From WHTB01 sp050699035 (GTDB lineage Bacteria > Actinomycetota > Actinomycetes > Propionibacteriales > Nocardioidaceae), in contig JBOHDE010000018.1 in the NCBI GenBank assembly GCA_050699035.1, forward strand, positions 1-29,082: a stretch of DNA of 29,082 nucleotides, in the 5' to 3' direction. Both the position numbers and the translations under genes were made by a program. Of this stretch, positions 1 through 7,411 are shown piece after piece. The notes beneath the pieces are model-generated. The model did not search any database. It saw only the letters and a program-made list of their open reading frames with translations, and was not told where the DNA came from. Each line of letters begins with the position of its first letter. Position 1 is the stretch's first letter.

Positions 1-685
1 AGCTGCTGTCGAGGCTGGGGCCGAGCGGCGAGCCACCGGTGTTGACGTACCAGTACGGCAGGCCCTCGGTGCAGTGCCCCGCGGTCAGCACGTAGCCACC
101 GGTGACGTTGAAGCCGGCCGAGCAGCGACCACCGGCGCCGGTGTAGAGGGCGTCGCCGCCCCTCAGGTACGGCGTGAGGTTGCCGGCGTCACTCTCGACG
201 CGGACGGCACCTCCGTACCGCTTGGCGGCTGAGCGTAGGGCTGCGGCGTCACGTGCGGGTACGTCGGATCCGATGGAGACGACGACCTGGTTGGTGCTCG
301 TGTCGACGCCCGTCGAGGTGTTGGCGACCGCGTGCTTGCCGAGCGACGTGACGATGGACTGCAGCTCTGCCTCGCTGCGGCTCACGATGCGGGCGTTCGC
401 CCCGGACTCGCGGACCTGCTCGGCGGCGCTGCTGTCGAGGACGGTGACGACGAGCTCGCCGGCGGAGTTGAAGTAGGAGCCAGCGGTACGGGACCCCAGC
501 TGGCTGGTGAGCCGGTCGGCTGACCTGGCCTCGCGGGTCTGCCCGACCTGCTGCGAGGCGGTCGCGCCGGCTCGGTCATCGTCGGCGGGCTGGCCTGAAG
601 CCGTCGGCGGCGTCAGCGCCAGGCCGGTGGCGGCCGCGAGGCCGGCGGTGAGGATCCCGACTCGTCGGGTGAAATGGTGAGACAT
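1..685 (-). CDS. Secreted S1-family (streptogrisin/alpha-lytic type) serine protease, C-terminal part beyond window
   Basis: The minus-strand frame opens with ATG at 683-685, preceded by a GGAGG Shine-Dalgarno, and runs off the window start after 228 codons. Residues 1 to about 31 form a signal peptide (MSHHFTRRVGILTAGLAAAT..., then TASGQPA). About 140 residues follow that look like the prodomain of extracellular actinobacterial proteases. The chymotrypsin-like domain begins near residue 180, where GRCSAGFNV and TAGHC give the conserved disulfide pair and the catalytic His at residue 204. The catalytic Asp and Ser would lie outside the window. Family members are exported as zymogens, cut off their prodomain and degrade extracellular protein. 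The gene is divergent from the molybdopterin oxidoreductase. The family call is firm; the subfamily (S1E) is inferred from the His motif and the long propeptide. Confidence 0.88.
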   Translation of the reverse strand, partial: MSHHFTRRVGILTAGLAAATGLALTPPTASGQPADDDRAGATASQQVGQTREARSADRLTSQLGSRTAGSYFNSAGELVVTVLDSSAAEQVRESGANARIVSRSEAELQSIVTSLGKHAVANTSTGVDTSTNQVVVSIGSDVPARDAAALRSAAKRYGGAVRVESDAGNLTPYLRGGDALYTGAGGRCSAGFNVTGGYVLTAGHCTEGLPYWYVNTGGSPLGPSLDSS

Positions 686-757
686 TCGGTGGTACCTCCG
701 TCTCGGCGGGCCGGGGGTAACCGCGCCCGCCATCAGTCCCCCTCTTGCGGTGGCGAT

Positions 758-788
758 AACCTAGCGTTACGAGTCGAATACACGTCAA
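758..788 (-). promoter_or_regulatory. Candidate sigma-A-type promoter for the S1 protease
   Basis: On the minus strand a TTGACG -35 (783-788) and a TAGGTT -10 (758-763) are separated by 19 bp. They lie about 70 bp upstream of the protease ATG. The -35 is near consensus; the spacer is slightly long. This is pattern matching only. Confidence 0.35.
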
Positions 789-843
789 GACCTGGCCGGG
801 CTTCCGTTTTCCTCGGCCCGGCAGACGTGTGACGATGCGAGGC

Positions 844-2958
844 ATGGAGAAGCGGCTCGGCGTGTGCAACCTCTGCGAGGCCATCTGCGGCCTCGAGTTC
901 ACCCTGGACGGCGACCAGATCCAGTCCGTACGAGGTAACCCTGTCGACCCGCTTTCTCGGGGGCACATCTGTCCGAAAGCCGTTGCCCTGCAAGACATTC
1001 ATGCCGACCCGGACCGGCTGCGCCGTCCCGTCCGCCGTACGTCCGAGGGCTGGGTGGAGGTCGAGTGGGACGAGGCGCTCGACCTCGTCGCCGACCGGCT
1101 CGCCGCGACGCAGCGCGCGTACGGCCGCGACGCGGTCGGTGTCTACCTCGGCAACCCCAACGTGCACAGCCTCGGGGCGATGACGCACGGCACCCACCTG
1201 GTGAAGATGCTCCGCACCCGCAACCGGTTCAGCGCCACGTCGGTGGACCAACTGCCGCACCAGCTGGTCGCGTGGCTGCTGTACGGCCACCAGCTGCTGG
1301 TCCCGGTGCCGGACATCGACCGCACGCAGTACTTCCTGGTCTTCGGCGCCAACCCGATGGCGTCCAACGGCAGCCTGATGACGGTGCCGGACTTCCCCGC
1401 CCGGCTCCGTGAGCTGCGCGGGCGCGGTGGCTCGATGGTGGTCTTCGACCCCCGCCGTACCGAGACCGCGAAGATCGCCGACGAGCACGTGTTCGTCCGC
1501 CCCGGCACCGATGCGGCGGTGCTGCTGGCGATGCTGCACACGATCCTGGCCGAGGGCCTCGACCGCATCCCCCAATACGCCGTCCGCGTCGACGTCGTCC
1601 GGGAGGCGATCGCCGACTTCACGCCTGAACGCGCCGCCGCGGTGAGCGGTGTCGCCGCCGACACGATCCGCCGGGTCGCCCGTGAGTTCGCCGAGGCCGG
1701 TGCGGCGGCCTGCTACGGGCGGGTCGGCGTGTCCACACAACGGTTCGGCGCCGTCTGCCAGTGGGCGGTCCAGCTGCTCAACCTGGTCACCGGCAACCTC
1801 GACCGGCCAGGCGGGTCGATGCTGACCAGGCCGGCGGTGGACGTGGTGGGGCGCGGCCTGCTCGGCCGCGGACACTACGCACGGTGGCGCAGCCGGGTCC
1901 GTGGCCTGCCGGAGTTCGCCGGAGAGCTGCCGGCCGCGACGATGGCCGACGAGATCCTCACCGACGGTCCCGGTCAGGTGCGCGCAGTGCTGACGGTCGC
2001 GGGCAACCCGGTGCTGTCGACCCCCGACGGCGCGCGGCTCGGGCGGGCGTTGGAGTCGCTGGACTTCATGGCCGCCGTGGACTTCTACGTCAACGAGACC
2101 ACGCGGCACGCCGACGTCATCTTGCCGCCGACGTCGTCGCTGGAGCGGGATCACTACGATCTGGTGTTCCATCTGCTGGCAGTACGCAACACGACCCGCT
2201 TCGTACCTGCGTTGTTCGCGAAGCAGCCGGGTGCCTTGCACGACTGGGAGATCTTCCGCGAGATCGGGCTGCGGCACGCGCGCCGCACACGGGCAGGTGG
2301 GTCGCTGCGGCGGCGCCTGACCAGCAGCGCGCGGATGCGGCTGTCGCCGACCAGCATCGTCGACCTGCTGCTCGCGTCCGGCTGGGCGCACCTGTCGATC
2401 AGGCACCTGCTCCGGAACCCGTCGGGTGTCGACCTGGGCCCGCTCGAGCCGTGCCTGCCTCGACGGTTGATGACCAAGGACAAGCGGGTGGACGTCGCGC
2501 CCGCGCTGATGCTGGACGACCTGGACCGGGTGGCCGAGGAGCTGCTCGAGGGGCCGGCCGCCGACTCCGGCCTGCGGCTGATCGGCCGGCGCCACCAGCG
2601 CGACTGCAACTCATGGATGCACAACACCGAGCGGCTCACCCGGGGCCGGGCGCGGCACCAGCTGCTGATGCACCCGTCCGACCTCGCCGACCGGGGCATC
2701 GAGGACGGGCAGGTCGTCCGCGTCGAGGCCAGGGTGGGCCGGGTGGAGGTCGAGGTGCAGGCCAGCGAGGACATGATGCGTGGTGTGGTCAGCCTGCCGC
2801 ACGGCTACGGGCACCAGCACGACGGCGTGCTGCTGTCGGTGGCCACCGCGGTCGACGGGGTGTCGGTCAACGACCTGACCGACCCGGAGCGGCTGGACGA
2901 CCTGTCCGGCAACGCCGTCCTGAACGGCGTGCCGGTGACCGTCTCACCGCCCGGCTGA
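844..2958 (+). CDS. Molybdopterin-dependent oxidoreductase (bis-MGD/4Fe-4S, formate dehydrogenase-like catalytic subunit)
   Basis: This is a 704-residue cytoplasmic-type member of the DMSO reductase/formate dehydrogenase superfamily. An N-terminal 4Fe-4S motif has Cys8, Cys11, Cys15 and Cys43, followed by Pro-Lys as in formate dehydrogenases. Next come the molybdopterin-binding segments (FGANPMASNGS; DPRRTETAKIAD; NETTRHADVILPPTSSLE) and a C-terminal dinucleotide-binding domain from about residue 590 (RHQLLMHPSDLADRGIEDGQ). There is no Tat signal. At the place where a Cys, Sec or Ser Mo ligand is expected the sequence reads VDQLPHQLVA, with no thiol or selenol. No electron-transfer subunit lies nearby, so the partner and substrate are unknown. 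Starts are possible at GTG829, ATG835 and ATG844. ATG844 was chosen because it puts the first cluster Cys close to the N terminus, as is usual, but no start has a clear ribosome site. Confidence 0.9.
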   Translation: MEKRLGVCNLCEAICGLEFTLDGDQIQSVRGNPVDPLSRGHICPKAVALQDIHADPDRLRRPVRRTSEGWVEVEWDEALDLVADRLAATQRAYGRDAVGVYLGNPNVHSLGAMTHGTHLVKMLRTRNRFSATSVDQLPHQLVAWLLYGHQLLVPVPDIDRTQYFLVFGANPMASNGSLMTVPDFPARLRELRGRGGSMVVFDPRRTETAKIADEHVFVRPGTDAAVLLAMLHTILAEGLDRIPQYAVRVDVVREAIADFTPERAAAVSGVAADTIRRVAREFAEAGAAACYGRVGVSTQRFGAVCQWAVQLLNLVTGNLDRPGGSMLTRPAVDVVGRGLLGRGHYARWRSRVRGLPEFAGELPAATMADEILTDGPGQVRAVLTVAGNPVLSTPDGARLGRALESLDFMAAVDFYVNETTRHADVILPPTSSLERDHYDLVFHLLAVRNTTRFVPALFAKQPGALHDWEIFREIGLRHARRTRAGGSLRRRLTSSARMRLSPTSIVDLLLASGWAHLSIRHLLRNPSGVDLGPLEPCLPRRLMTKDKRVDVAPALMLDDLDRVAEELLEGPAADSGLRLIGRRHQRDCNSWMHNTERLTRGRARHQLLMHPSDLADRGIEDGQVVRVEARVGRVEVEVQASEDMMRGVVSLPHGYGHQHDGVLLSVATAVDGVSVNDLTDPERLDDLSGNAVLNGVPVTVSPPG

Positions 2959-3030
2959 ACGCGCCCGCGGCGCCGTAGGATCGAAACGGTCCGCCAGAGC
3001 AGTGCGCCCTGCGGTCGAGAGGAGACGACG

Positions 3031-3663
3031 ATGAGCGCAGCCCGCACCACTGGCGAACCCGCAACCGGGCCGGAACGATCACGCCCGTTGCGGGCGGACG
3101 CCCGGAGGAACATCAACGCGATCCTCGACGCTGCGGTGACCTGCCTGGCTCGGGACCCTGACGCCAGCCTCAGCGAGATCGCGAACTTTGCCGGAGTCGG
3201 TCGGGTGACCCTGTACGGTCACTTCGACTCGCGGGCTGCCCTCATCACCGAGGTCATGCACCGCGCGATCCGAGAAACCGAGGCCGCCCTGCAAGCCGCC
3301 GACCTGGGCGGTGATCCCGTCGCGGCCCTGGCGCGACTGGTCGAGTCGACCTGGCGCGTCACCTTTCGGTACGGCGCACTCATCGTCGCCGCCGAACGCA
3401 CGCTGGACCCCGATGACGTGGTGGCGGCCCATTCGGGACCGATGGCGCCCGTCCAGCGGCTCTTCGAGCGCGGCCGCGCCGACGGCAGTTTCCGCGCCGA
3501 CCTCTCCGCCGAATGGCTGGTCAACGTCCTTCACACGATGACGCACGCAGTCGCGGGCGCCCTCTACCGCGGGGAGATCGCCGATGACGACGCGCCGCGG
3601 CTGATCCTCGCCACCATGCTTGGCACGGTAACACCCCCGGGTGAGCCGGTTCCGACCGTCTGA
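3031..3663 (+). CDS. TetR-family transcriptional regulator
   Basis: This 210-residue protein has an N-terminal TetR_N helix-turn-helix at about residues 30-75 (ILDAAVTCLARD, then LSEIANFAGVGRVTLYGHF). The C-terminal helical domain is ligand-binding and typical of the family's divergent part. A strong GAGGAG lies just upstream of the ATG. It follows the molybdopterin oxidoreductase on the same strand after 72 bp; a TAGGAT -10-like box at 2976-2981 suggests it may also have its own promoter. Its target is not evident. Candidates are the adjacent oxidoreductase or the operator-bearing promoter at about 3771-3822 in front of the aminotransferase operon. Confidence 0.88.
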   Translation: MSAARTTGEPATGPERSRPLRADARRNINAILDAAVTCLARDPDASLSEIANFAGVGRVTLYGHFDSRAALITEVMHRAIRETEAALQAADLGGDPVAALARLVESTWRVTFRYGALIVAAERTLDPDDVVAAHSGPMAPVQRLFERGRADGSFRADLSAEWLVNVLHTMTHAVAGALYRGEIADDDAPRLILATMLGTVTPPGEPVPTV

Positions 3664-3747
3664 CGGGCTCCAGACTGACGGCGGTCGGTGGGCACACCGG
3701 CAAGAGTGTGGACTGCGTGGTTCTCCTCAGCGAACGCCGCAACTCAG

Positions 3748-3822
3748 TGAAACGATTGTGGCAATACGAGTTTGCCGCTCCGCGGCTAAGGTGCGATAGT
3801 ACTGAAACGATCGCTTCAGTAC
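3748..3822 (+). promoter_or_regulatory. Promoter and TetR-type operator of the aminotransferase operon
   Basis: A TTTGCC -35 (3771-3776) and GATAGT -10 (3795-3800) are 18 bp apart. Starting at the last -10 bases, 3799-3822 is a 24-bp palindrome with arms GTACTGAA and TTCAGTAC around a CGATCG core and a single mismatched pair (3807/3814). An imperfect copy of one half, TGAAACGAT, also lies upstream at 3748-3756. Placement over the transcription start suggests a repressor site. The length and symmetry suit a TetR dimer, and two TetR genes flank it (3031 and 5230). Which one binds is inference. Confidence 0.55.
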
Positions 3823-3850
3823 CAAAGTGACCCAGCCTGAGGAGCTCCCA

Positions 3851-4822
3851 GTGAAGTCACGACACGAGATCACACCGCAGCAGCACCGTGGCCCCTTCGG
3901 ACCGCCGTACGGCAACGTCGTCGTCGACGGCGAGATTGTCGACGAGGACGACGCACGGGTGTCCGTCAACGCCACCGTCGTCTCCTACGGCCTCGGCACG
4001 TTCGAGGGCATCCGCGCCTTCTGGAACGCCGACCGGGGGCAGCTCTTCTTGTCCGAGGCGGTCGGCCACTTCGACCGGCTCGGCAGGTCTGCCCGCATGC
4101 TTGGCCTCGACTTCCCGTACACCACCGAGCAACTGGTCTCGTTCACCAAAGACCTGCTGGTGGCCAACGACGTCAAGGTCGACGCGTACGTACGTCCGAT
4201 CTACTTCCTCGCCGGTGAGGTGCTGCCGGTGCGCATGCACGACATCACCCCCCGGCTGGCTATCGCCTGCCATCCCATCCCGGGCGACTACGTCAGCCTC
4301 CAGGGGGTGCGGTGCATGGTCAGCAGCTGGCGCCGCCAGCCGGACGCGTCCACCCCGGTGCGCGCGAAGGTCATCGGCAGCTACGTGGGGCCGGCCCTGG
4401 CGAAGACCGAGGCGGTGCGGTGCGGGTTCGACGAGGCCATCTTGCTGACCCACGACGGGTTCGTTGCGGAAGCCACGACCTCCAACGTGATGATCAAGGC
4501 CGGCGGTCGCTGGCACACACCGGCCGGCACCGACGACATCCTGCTCGGCATCACGCGTGCACAGGTGATGGCGATGATCGCCGAGACCACCGGCGAAACC
4601 GTCGTCGAACGCCGGATCCACCGCTCCGAGCTGTACGTGGCGGAGGAGGCGCTGCTGTGCGGCACGGCCGCCACCGTCGGCCCCATCGTGTCCGTCGACG
4701 GTCGCAGCGTCGGCAACGGACGACCCGGTGAGCAGACCGGGGCTCTCCGCGACGTCCTTCGAGCGATCGCTCGAAGGACTGATGAACGCCATCCCGAGTG
4801 GTCGACGAGTGTCTACGAGTGA
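3851..4822 (+). CDS. Branched-chain-amino-acid-aminotransferase-like protein (PLP fold type IV)
   Basis: This 323-residue fold-type IV aminotransferase belongs to the IlvE/D-alanine aminotransferase/ADC lyase superfamily. Visible motifs are SYGLGTFEGIRAF near residues 46-58, the Schiff-base Lys173 in RAKVIGSY, Glu207 in FVAEATTSNVMI (contact to the PLP pyridine nitrogen), and GTAATVGPI toward the C terminus. The GTG at 3851 was chosen because GAGGAG lies 7 nt upstream; an in-frame GTG at 3827 would lie within the likely untranslated leader and has no such site. It leads an operon with a cupin (15-bp gap), a TetR regulator and a GNAT protein. The organism would be expected to have a separate housekeeping IlvE, so this copy may serve a dedicated transamination; substrate is unknown. 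The 3' end carries a perfect palindrome. Confidence 0.88.
   Translation: MKSRHEITPQQHRGPFGPPYGNVVVDGEIVDEDDARVSVNATVVSYGLGTFEGIRAFWNADRGQLFLSEAVGHFDRLGRSARMLGLDFPYTTEQLVSFTKDLLVANDVKVDAYVRPIYFLAGEVLPVRMHDITPRLAIACHPIPGDYVSLQGVRCMVSSWRRQPDASTPVRAKVIGSYVGPALAKTEAVRCGFDEAILLTHDGFVAEATTSNVMIKAGGRWHTPAGTDDILLGITRAQVMAMIAETTGETVVERRIHRSELYVAEEALLCGTAATVGPIVSVDGRSVGNGRPGEQTGALRDVLRAIARRTDERHPEWSTSVYE
4754..4779. repeat. Perfect 26-bp palindrome inside the aminotransferase gene
   Basis: Arms GTCCTTCGAGC and GCTCGAAGGAC flank a GATC centre; the whole 26 bp is its own reverse complement. In RNA it would be an 11-bp hairpin with a GAUC tetraloop, ending 41 nt before the aminotransferase stop codon. It shares the CGATCGC core with the operator at 3799-3822. 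It could be a second operator, a mRNA-stabilising hairpin or an attenuator ahead of the cupin gene. Confidence 0.75.
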
Positions 4823-4837
4823 AGGAGTACGACTGTC

Positions 4838-5212
4838 ATGACCGACACCATGAAGGAACTGCACGAGATCCAGACCGTCCCTATCTGGGCCGGCGTAACG
4901 GCTCGCATGGTCGAGGGGGACCGCATGACGCTCGCCATCGTCGAGATCGCTCCCGGCAAGCGGGTGCCCGAGCATCATCACGACAACGAGCAGATCGGGT
5001 TCGTGATCAGCGGCACGGTCACCTTCACGGTCGGTGACGAGGCCAGGACCCTAGGCCCGGGCGGGAGCTGGTGCATCAAGTCCGACGTTCCGCACCAGTG
5101 CGACGTCGGTCCCGAGGGCGCGATCGTGGCCGAGGCGTACGCGCCCGGACGCAGCGACTGGTCGGCGATTCCGAAGGACGCGCCCACCCAGCCGGTGTGG
5201 CCGGGAGAGTAG
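4838..5212 (+). CDS. Small cupin-domain protein
   Basis: The 124-residue protein is a single conserved beta-barrel. Cupin motif 1 is complete (PGKRVPEHHHDNEQ, with His46, His48 and Glu51 as metal ligands, ending at Gly59). Motif 2 is also present (GPGGSWCIKSDVPH, with His86). GAAGGAG precedes the ATG and the gene starts 15 bp after the aminotransferase stop, so the two are co-transcribed. Small cupins of this type are metal-dependent oxygenases, isomerases or ligand-binding proteins. Pairing with a transaminase suggests action on an amino- or keto-acid, but no specific reaction can be assigned. Confidence 0.85.
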   Translation: MTDTMKELHEIQTVPIWAGVTARMVEGDRMTLAIVEIAPGKRVPEHHHDNEQIGFVISGTVTFTVGDEARTLGPGGSWCIKSDVPHQCDVGPEGAIVAEAYAPGRSDWSAIPKDAPTQPVWPGE

Positions 5213-5229
5213 CGGTCGCGGAGGGCACA

Positions 5230-5853
5230 ATGGCGGCCATGACCGCGCAGCCCGTCAGAGATCCGGCCGACCCGGAAGAAAAGCCAGAGTCGGCACGGAA
5301 GGCCGAGCTCGTCGCCAAGCTGCTGGACTACTCAGCCGAGCATGGGCTGAGCAGCATGTCGCTGCGACCCCTGGCCGCGGCGGTCGGGTCGAGCCCCCGC
5401 GTCCTGCTGTATCTGTTCGGCAGCAAGGACGAACTGATCCGTGAGGTGCTGGTTCGTTCCCGGCGGAACCAGCAGGCGCTTGCCGAGACGTGGGTGAACG
5501 AAGCGTCCGAGCCCGCCGAGCGGATAGGTCGGCTGTGGACCTGGCTGTCCGACCCGGCGCAGGCCGGGATCGAGCGCTTGTTCTTCGAGTCGTACGCTCG
5601 ATCGCTGCACGACGTCGATGGCCCGTGGCGCGACTTCGGTGCGGACAGTGTGGCCGACTGGGTGCCGGTGATCGAGGGCTTCCTCGTCACCGGGACGCGG
5701 CGGCGACGGTCCACACGCACCCGCCAGCTGGCCACCTTCGTGCTGGCGACGATGCGGGGCCTGCTGATCGACCTGCTGGCCACCGGTGACCTGGCCCGCG
5801 CCGATGCCGGCATCCGCATGTTGCAAGATCACGTACGCATGGCTCTAGCCTGA
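5230..5853 (+). CDS. TetR/AcrR-family transcriptional regulator
   Basis: This 207-residue regulator has its HTH at about residues 42-66 (SMSLRPLAAAVGSSPRVLLYLFGSKDELI). The rest is helical with an Arg-rich patch (TGTRRRRSTRTRQL) near residue 160. GGAGGG ends 4 nt before ATG5230; a second ATG at 5239 is also possible. Reading upstream in frame to 5071 would overlap the cupin extensively and is unlikely. It lies 17 bp after the cupin stop and 4 bp before the GNAT gene. Being inside the operon, it is the leading candidate for autoregulation through the palindrome at 3799-3822; this is inference. Confidence 0.86.
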   Translation: MAAMTAQPVRDPADPEEKPESARKAELVAKLLDYSAEHGLSSMSLRPLAAAVGSSPRVLLYLFGSKDELIREVLVRSRRNQQALAETWVNEASEPAERIGRLWTWLSDPAQAGIERLFFESYARSLHDVDGPWRDFGADSVADWVPVIEGFLVTGTRRRRSTRTRQLATFVLATMRGLLIDLLATGDLARADAGIRMLQDHVRMALA

Positions 5854-5857
5854 GGGC

Positions 5858-6379
5858 GTGCCCCACGACGTTCTCATTCGCAGCGCCCAGCCCGGGGACT
5901 GCGGGTGGATTCTCCAAGCCCACGGGACGAGCTACAGCCGCGACTTCGGCTTCAACCGGGCCTTCGAGGCGTTGGTAGCGGAGGTCATCGCAGGCTTCCT
6001 CGCCCACCACGATCCGCGACGAGAAGCTGCGTGGGTGGCGGTCGACGGGACTCGACGGGTTGGTTCCGTCCTGTGCACCGCTGTCACCGCGAGTCGCGCG
6101 CAGCTGCGACTCCTTCTGGTCACCCCCGAGGCTCAAGGGCGCGGGGTGGGCGCTGCGTTGGTGACGCACTGCCTTCGATTTGCGCAGGGAGCTGGGTACG
6201 AGTCGATCGAGCTCTGGACCAACGACGTCCTGACCGACGCACGCCGGCTGTACGAACGGTTCGGCTTTCAGATCACCGAACGCACGCCCCACAACCGGTT
6301 CGGCCCTCCGATGGTGGGCGAAACCTGGGTGAAGGACTTCGATGGGCGCGCCACGGCAGCGACGTCCGAGGACGGCTGA
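5858..6379 (+). CDS. GNAT-family N-acetyltransferase
   Basis: The 173-residue single GNAT domain contains the acetyl-CoA pyrophosphate loop QGRGVGAAL at about residues 92-100, preceded by the strand LRLLLVTPEA. The C-terminal ARRLYERFGFQ is the usual helix/strand of motif B. The opening IRSAQPGDCGWILQAHGTSYSRDFGF... resembles the acetyltransferase half of MarR-GNAT fusion proteins; here it is free-standing next to a TetR gene. The GTG start is 4 bp after the regulator's TGA, implying translational coupling. It is the last gene of the aminotransferase operon. Substrate unknown. Confidence 0.85.
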   Translation: MPHDVLIRSAQPGDCGWILQAHGTSYSRDFGFNRAFEALVAEVIAGFLAHHDPRREAAWVAVDGTRRVGSVLCTAVTASRAQLRLLLVTPEAQGRGVGAALVTHCLRFAQGAGYESIELWTNDVLTDARRLYERFGFQITERTPHNRFGPPMVGETWVKDFDGRATAATSEDG

Positions 6380-6735
6380 CGACCTACCCGACGGCGAGCT
6401 CGGTCTCACGGACGCCGTGACGACGGCACCGCCGAGATCGAGGCGCGACGTGGTTTTCTCCCGCCGAGGTTGCACGAATGTCGGCCATCCCGGGGTTCCC
6501 GACCGTCCGCACTCCTACCGACGTGGGGATGATCGAGTACGGGTGGGGTGAGTCGCCACCGGCCCGACGACGTCACTGGTCGGCGAGAAGGCCTGCCCAA
6601 CGCGGGCGTGCCGTGGTCGATGAAGGGCTAGACGCCTGCACTGATCGAGCCGGAAAGCTCAAGCGCTGTGACGGCGGCCTGGCGTCACAACCGTGTCCGG
6701 GGTTTGCCGTGCCCGCCGACCACAACGTCACCCTC

Positions 6736-6782
6736 CGAACCGACATTCTGAGCCCGGATTCGGGGCCGAAAGTGGCGGTTCG
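6736..6782. repeat. Imperfect inverted repeat, REP-like
   Basis: The 7-bp ends CGAACCG (6736-6742) and CGGTTCG (6776-6782) are complementary, and the 33 bp between them continue as an interrupted stem. The layout is that of a repetitive extragenic palindrome; only one copy is seen in this window. Confidence 0.4.
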
Positions 6783-6813
6783 AGGGGTGAAGTCGCCCAG
6801 GTCCGGGTCGTCG

Positions 6814-6846
6814 TCTGCCGACAAGTGTCCGCAGAATGCACGTGGG
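6814..6846. repeat. 33-bp palindromic direct repeat, copy 1
   Basis: Copy 1 matches 6865-6897 with 3 differences. It contains a 22-bp inverted repeat: TCTGC, C, GACA, a 2-bp centre (AG), TGTC, C, GCAGA. The arms are complementary except for the C/C pair. Confidence 0.65.
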
Positions 6847-6864
6847 GTCGACGACGGCGCGCGA

Positions 6865-6897
6865 TCTGCCGACACATGTCCGCAGAATGCAGGTGGG
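6865..6897. repeat. 33-bp palindromic direct repeat, copy 2
   Basis: Copy 2 begins 51 bp after copy 1. The inverted-repeat arms TCTGC/GACA and TGTC/GCAGA are identical to copy 1, while the 2-bp centre changes from AG to CA and one flanking base differs. Conservation of arms over centre suggests a bound or structured site. Confidence 0.65.
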
Positions 6898-6947
6898 TCC
6901 GCGGCGCCGTTTGCCACCACTCGGCGCAAGAAGGTGCACGATCGGGC

Positions 6948-7277
6948 GTCACTGGTGGCGGCCTGCTGGGCGGGCGAGTTATCCACAGATCGTGACGATG
7001 ACCTCGTCAGGTTCGGTTGAGAGAGGCGAGACTCGGCGGCGTTCAGTGACGACGGGGCAACATGCTGTGATGACATCTCCCGGGCCGACAGTCGACCTGC
7101 TCGACGAGCGGGTGCGCGTCGCGGGTCGCCGGCAGGCGGTCGACCCACTACTAGACCACGCTGCCGTCCGCCGGATCGCCGAGCAGGTCGTCGCCGAGCA
7201 TGACCGGCACAGCCTCACCGGCGCCGTCGCCCCGATCGACGACCAGCCGGCGATGCTCGATGAGCTGCTCGCCCGGG
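6948..7277 (+). repeat. Long direct repeat, left copy (upstream region plus 5' end of cpaF)
   Basis: These 330 bp align without gaps to 9046-9375 at an offset of 2098 bp. I count about 16 mismatches by eye, so roughly 95% identity. The match stops abruptly after CGCCCGGG at 7277. The repeat includes a perfect DnaA-box-like TTATCCACA at 6979-6987, also present at 9077-9085. Confidence 0.9.
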
Positions 7278-7297
7278 CCAGGTGGCGCGCGACCTGA
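7070..7297 (+). pseudogene. Truncated 5' fragment of the Tad ATPase gene (cpaF')
   Basis: The frame starts MTSPGPTVDLLDERV exactly as the full gene at 9168 and follows it for about 69 codons (through AMLDELLAR), then diverges into ARWRAT and a stop. The remaining ATPase domains are missing, including the Walker motifs, so it cannot function as a secretion ATPase. Several of the differences from the intact copy are missense (e.g. RVAGRR versus RDAVRR), so the copies are not a very recent exact duplication, or one was imported from a related strain. Confidence 0.85.
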
Positions 7298-7411
7298 GCG
7301 GCGTGAAGCACGAACTGCGTGTTCGTCACCTACTAACCACCAAGGGGTGTCCACCTAGCCGCCCGCCGACCCCAGGGTTACGCTCGCCGCGTCCTCTACT
7401 CGGGAGTGACT

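Larger units (their letters stand above)
6380..6947. other. Non-coding stretch before the duplicated Tad segment, with palindromic elements
   Basis: No open frame here looks like a real protein: candidate frames on both strands have odd composition, no recognisable motif, and cross the repeated elements. Three palindromic elements at 6736-6782, 6814-6846 and 6865-6897 are its main content. Confidence 0.5.

Noticed and set aside
733..2595. 620-codon minus-strand frame opposite the molybdopterin oxidoreductase
   Set aside because: It is a GC-rich antisense shadow of a clearly homologous gene and has no protein family resemblance.
3656..3680. Possible terminator after the first TetR gene (CCGTC...GACGG)
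   Set aside because: The stem is short with a mismatch and there is no following T-run.
6814..6897. Possible CRISPR-like array
   Set aside because: Only two repeats with a short gap and mismatches, no spacer regularity and no cas genes.
6478..7020. 180-codon plus-strand frame and a long minus-strand frame (6573-7148) upstream of the cpaF fragment
   Set aside because: Both cross palindromic repeats and the duplicated segment, have unnatural composition and no recognisable motif; the minus-strand frame recurs in the second repeat copy only because the DNA is duplicated.
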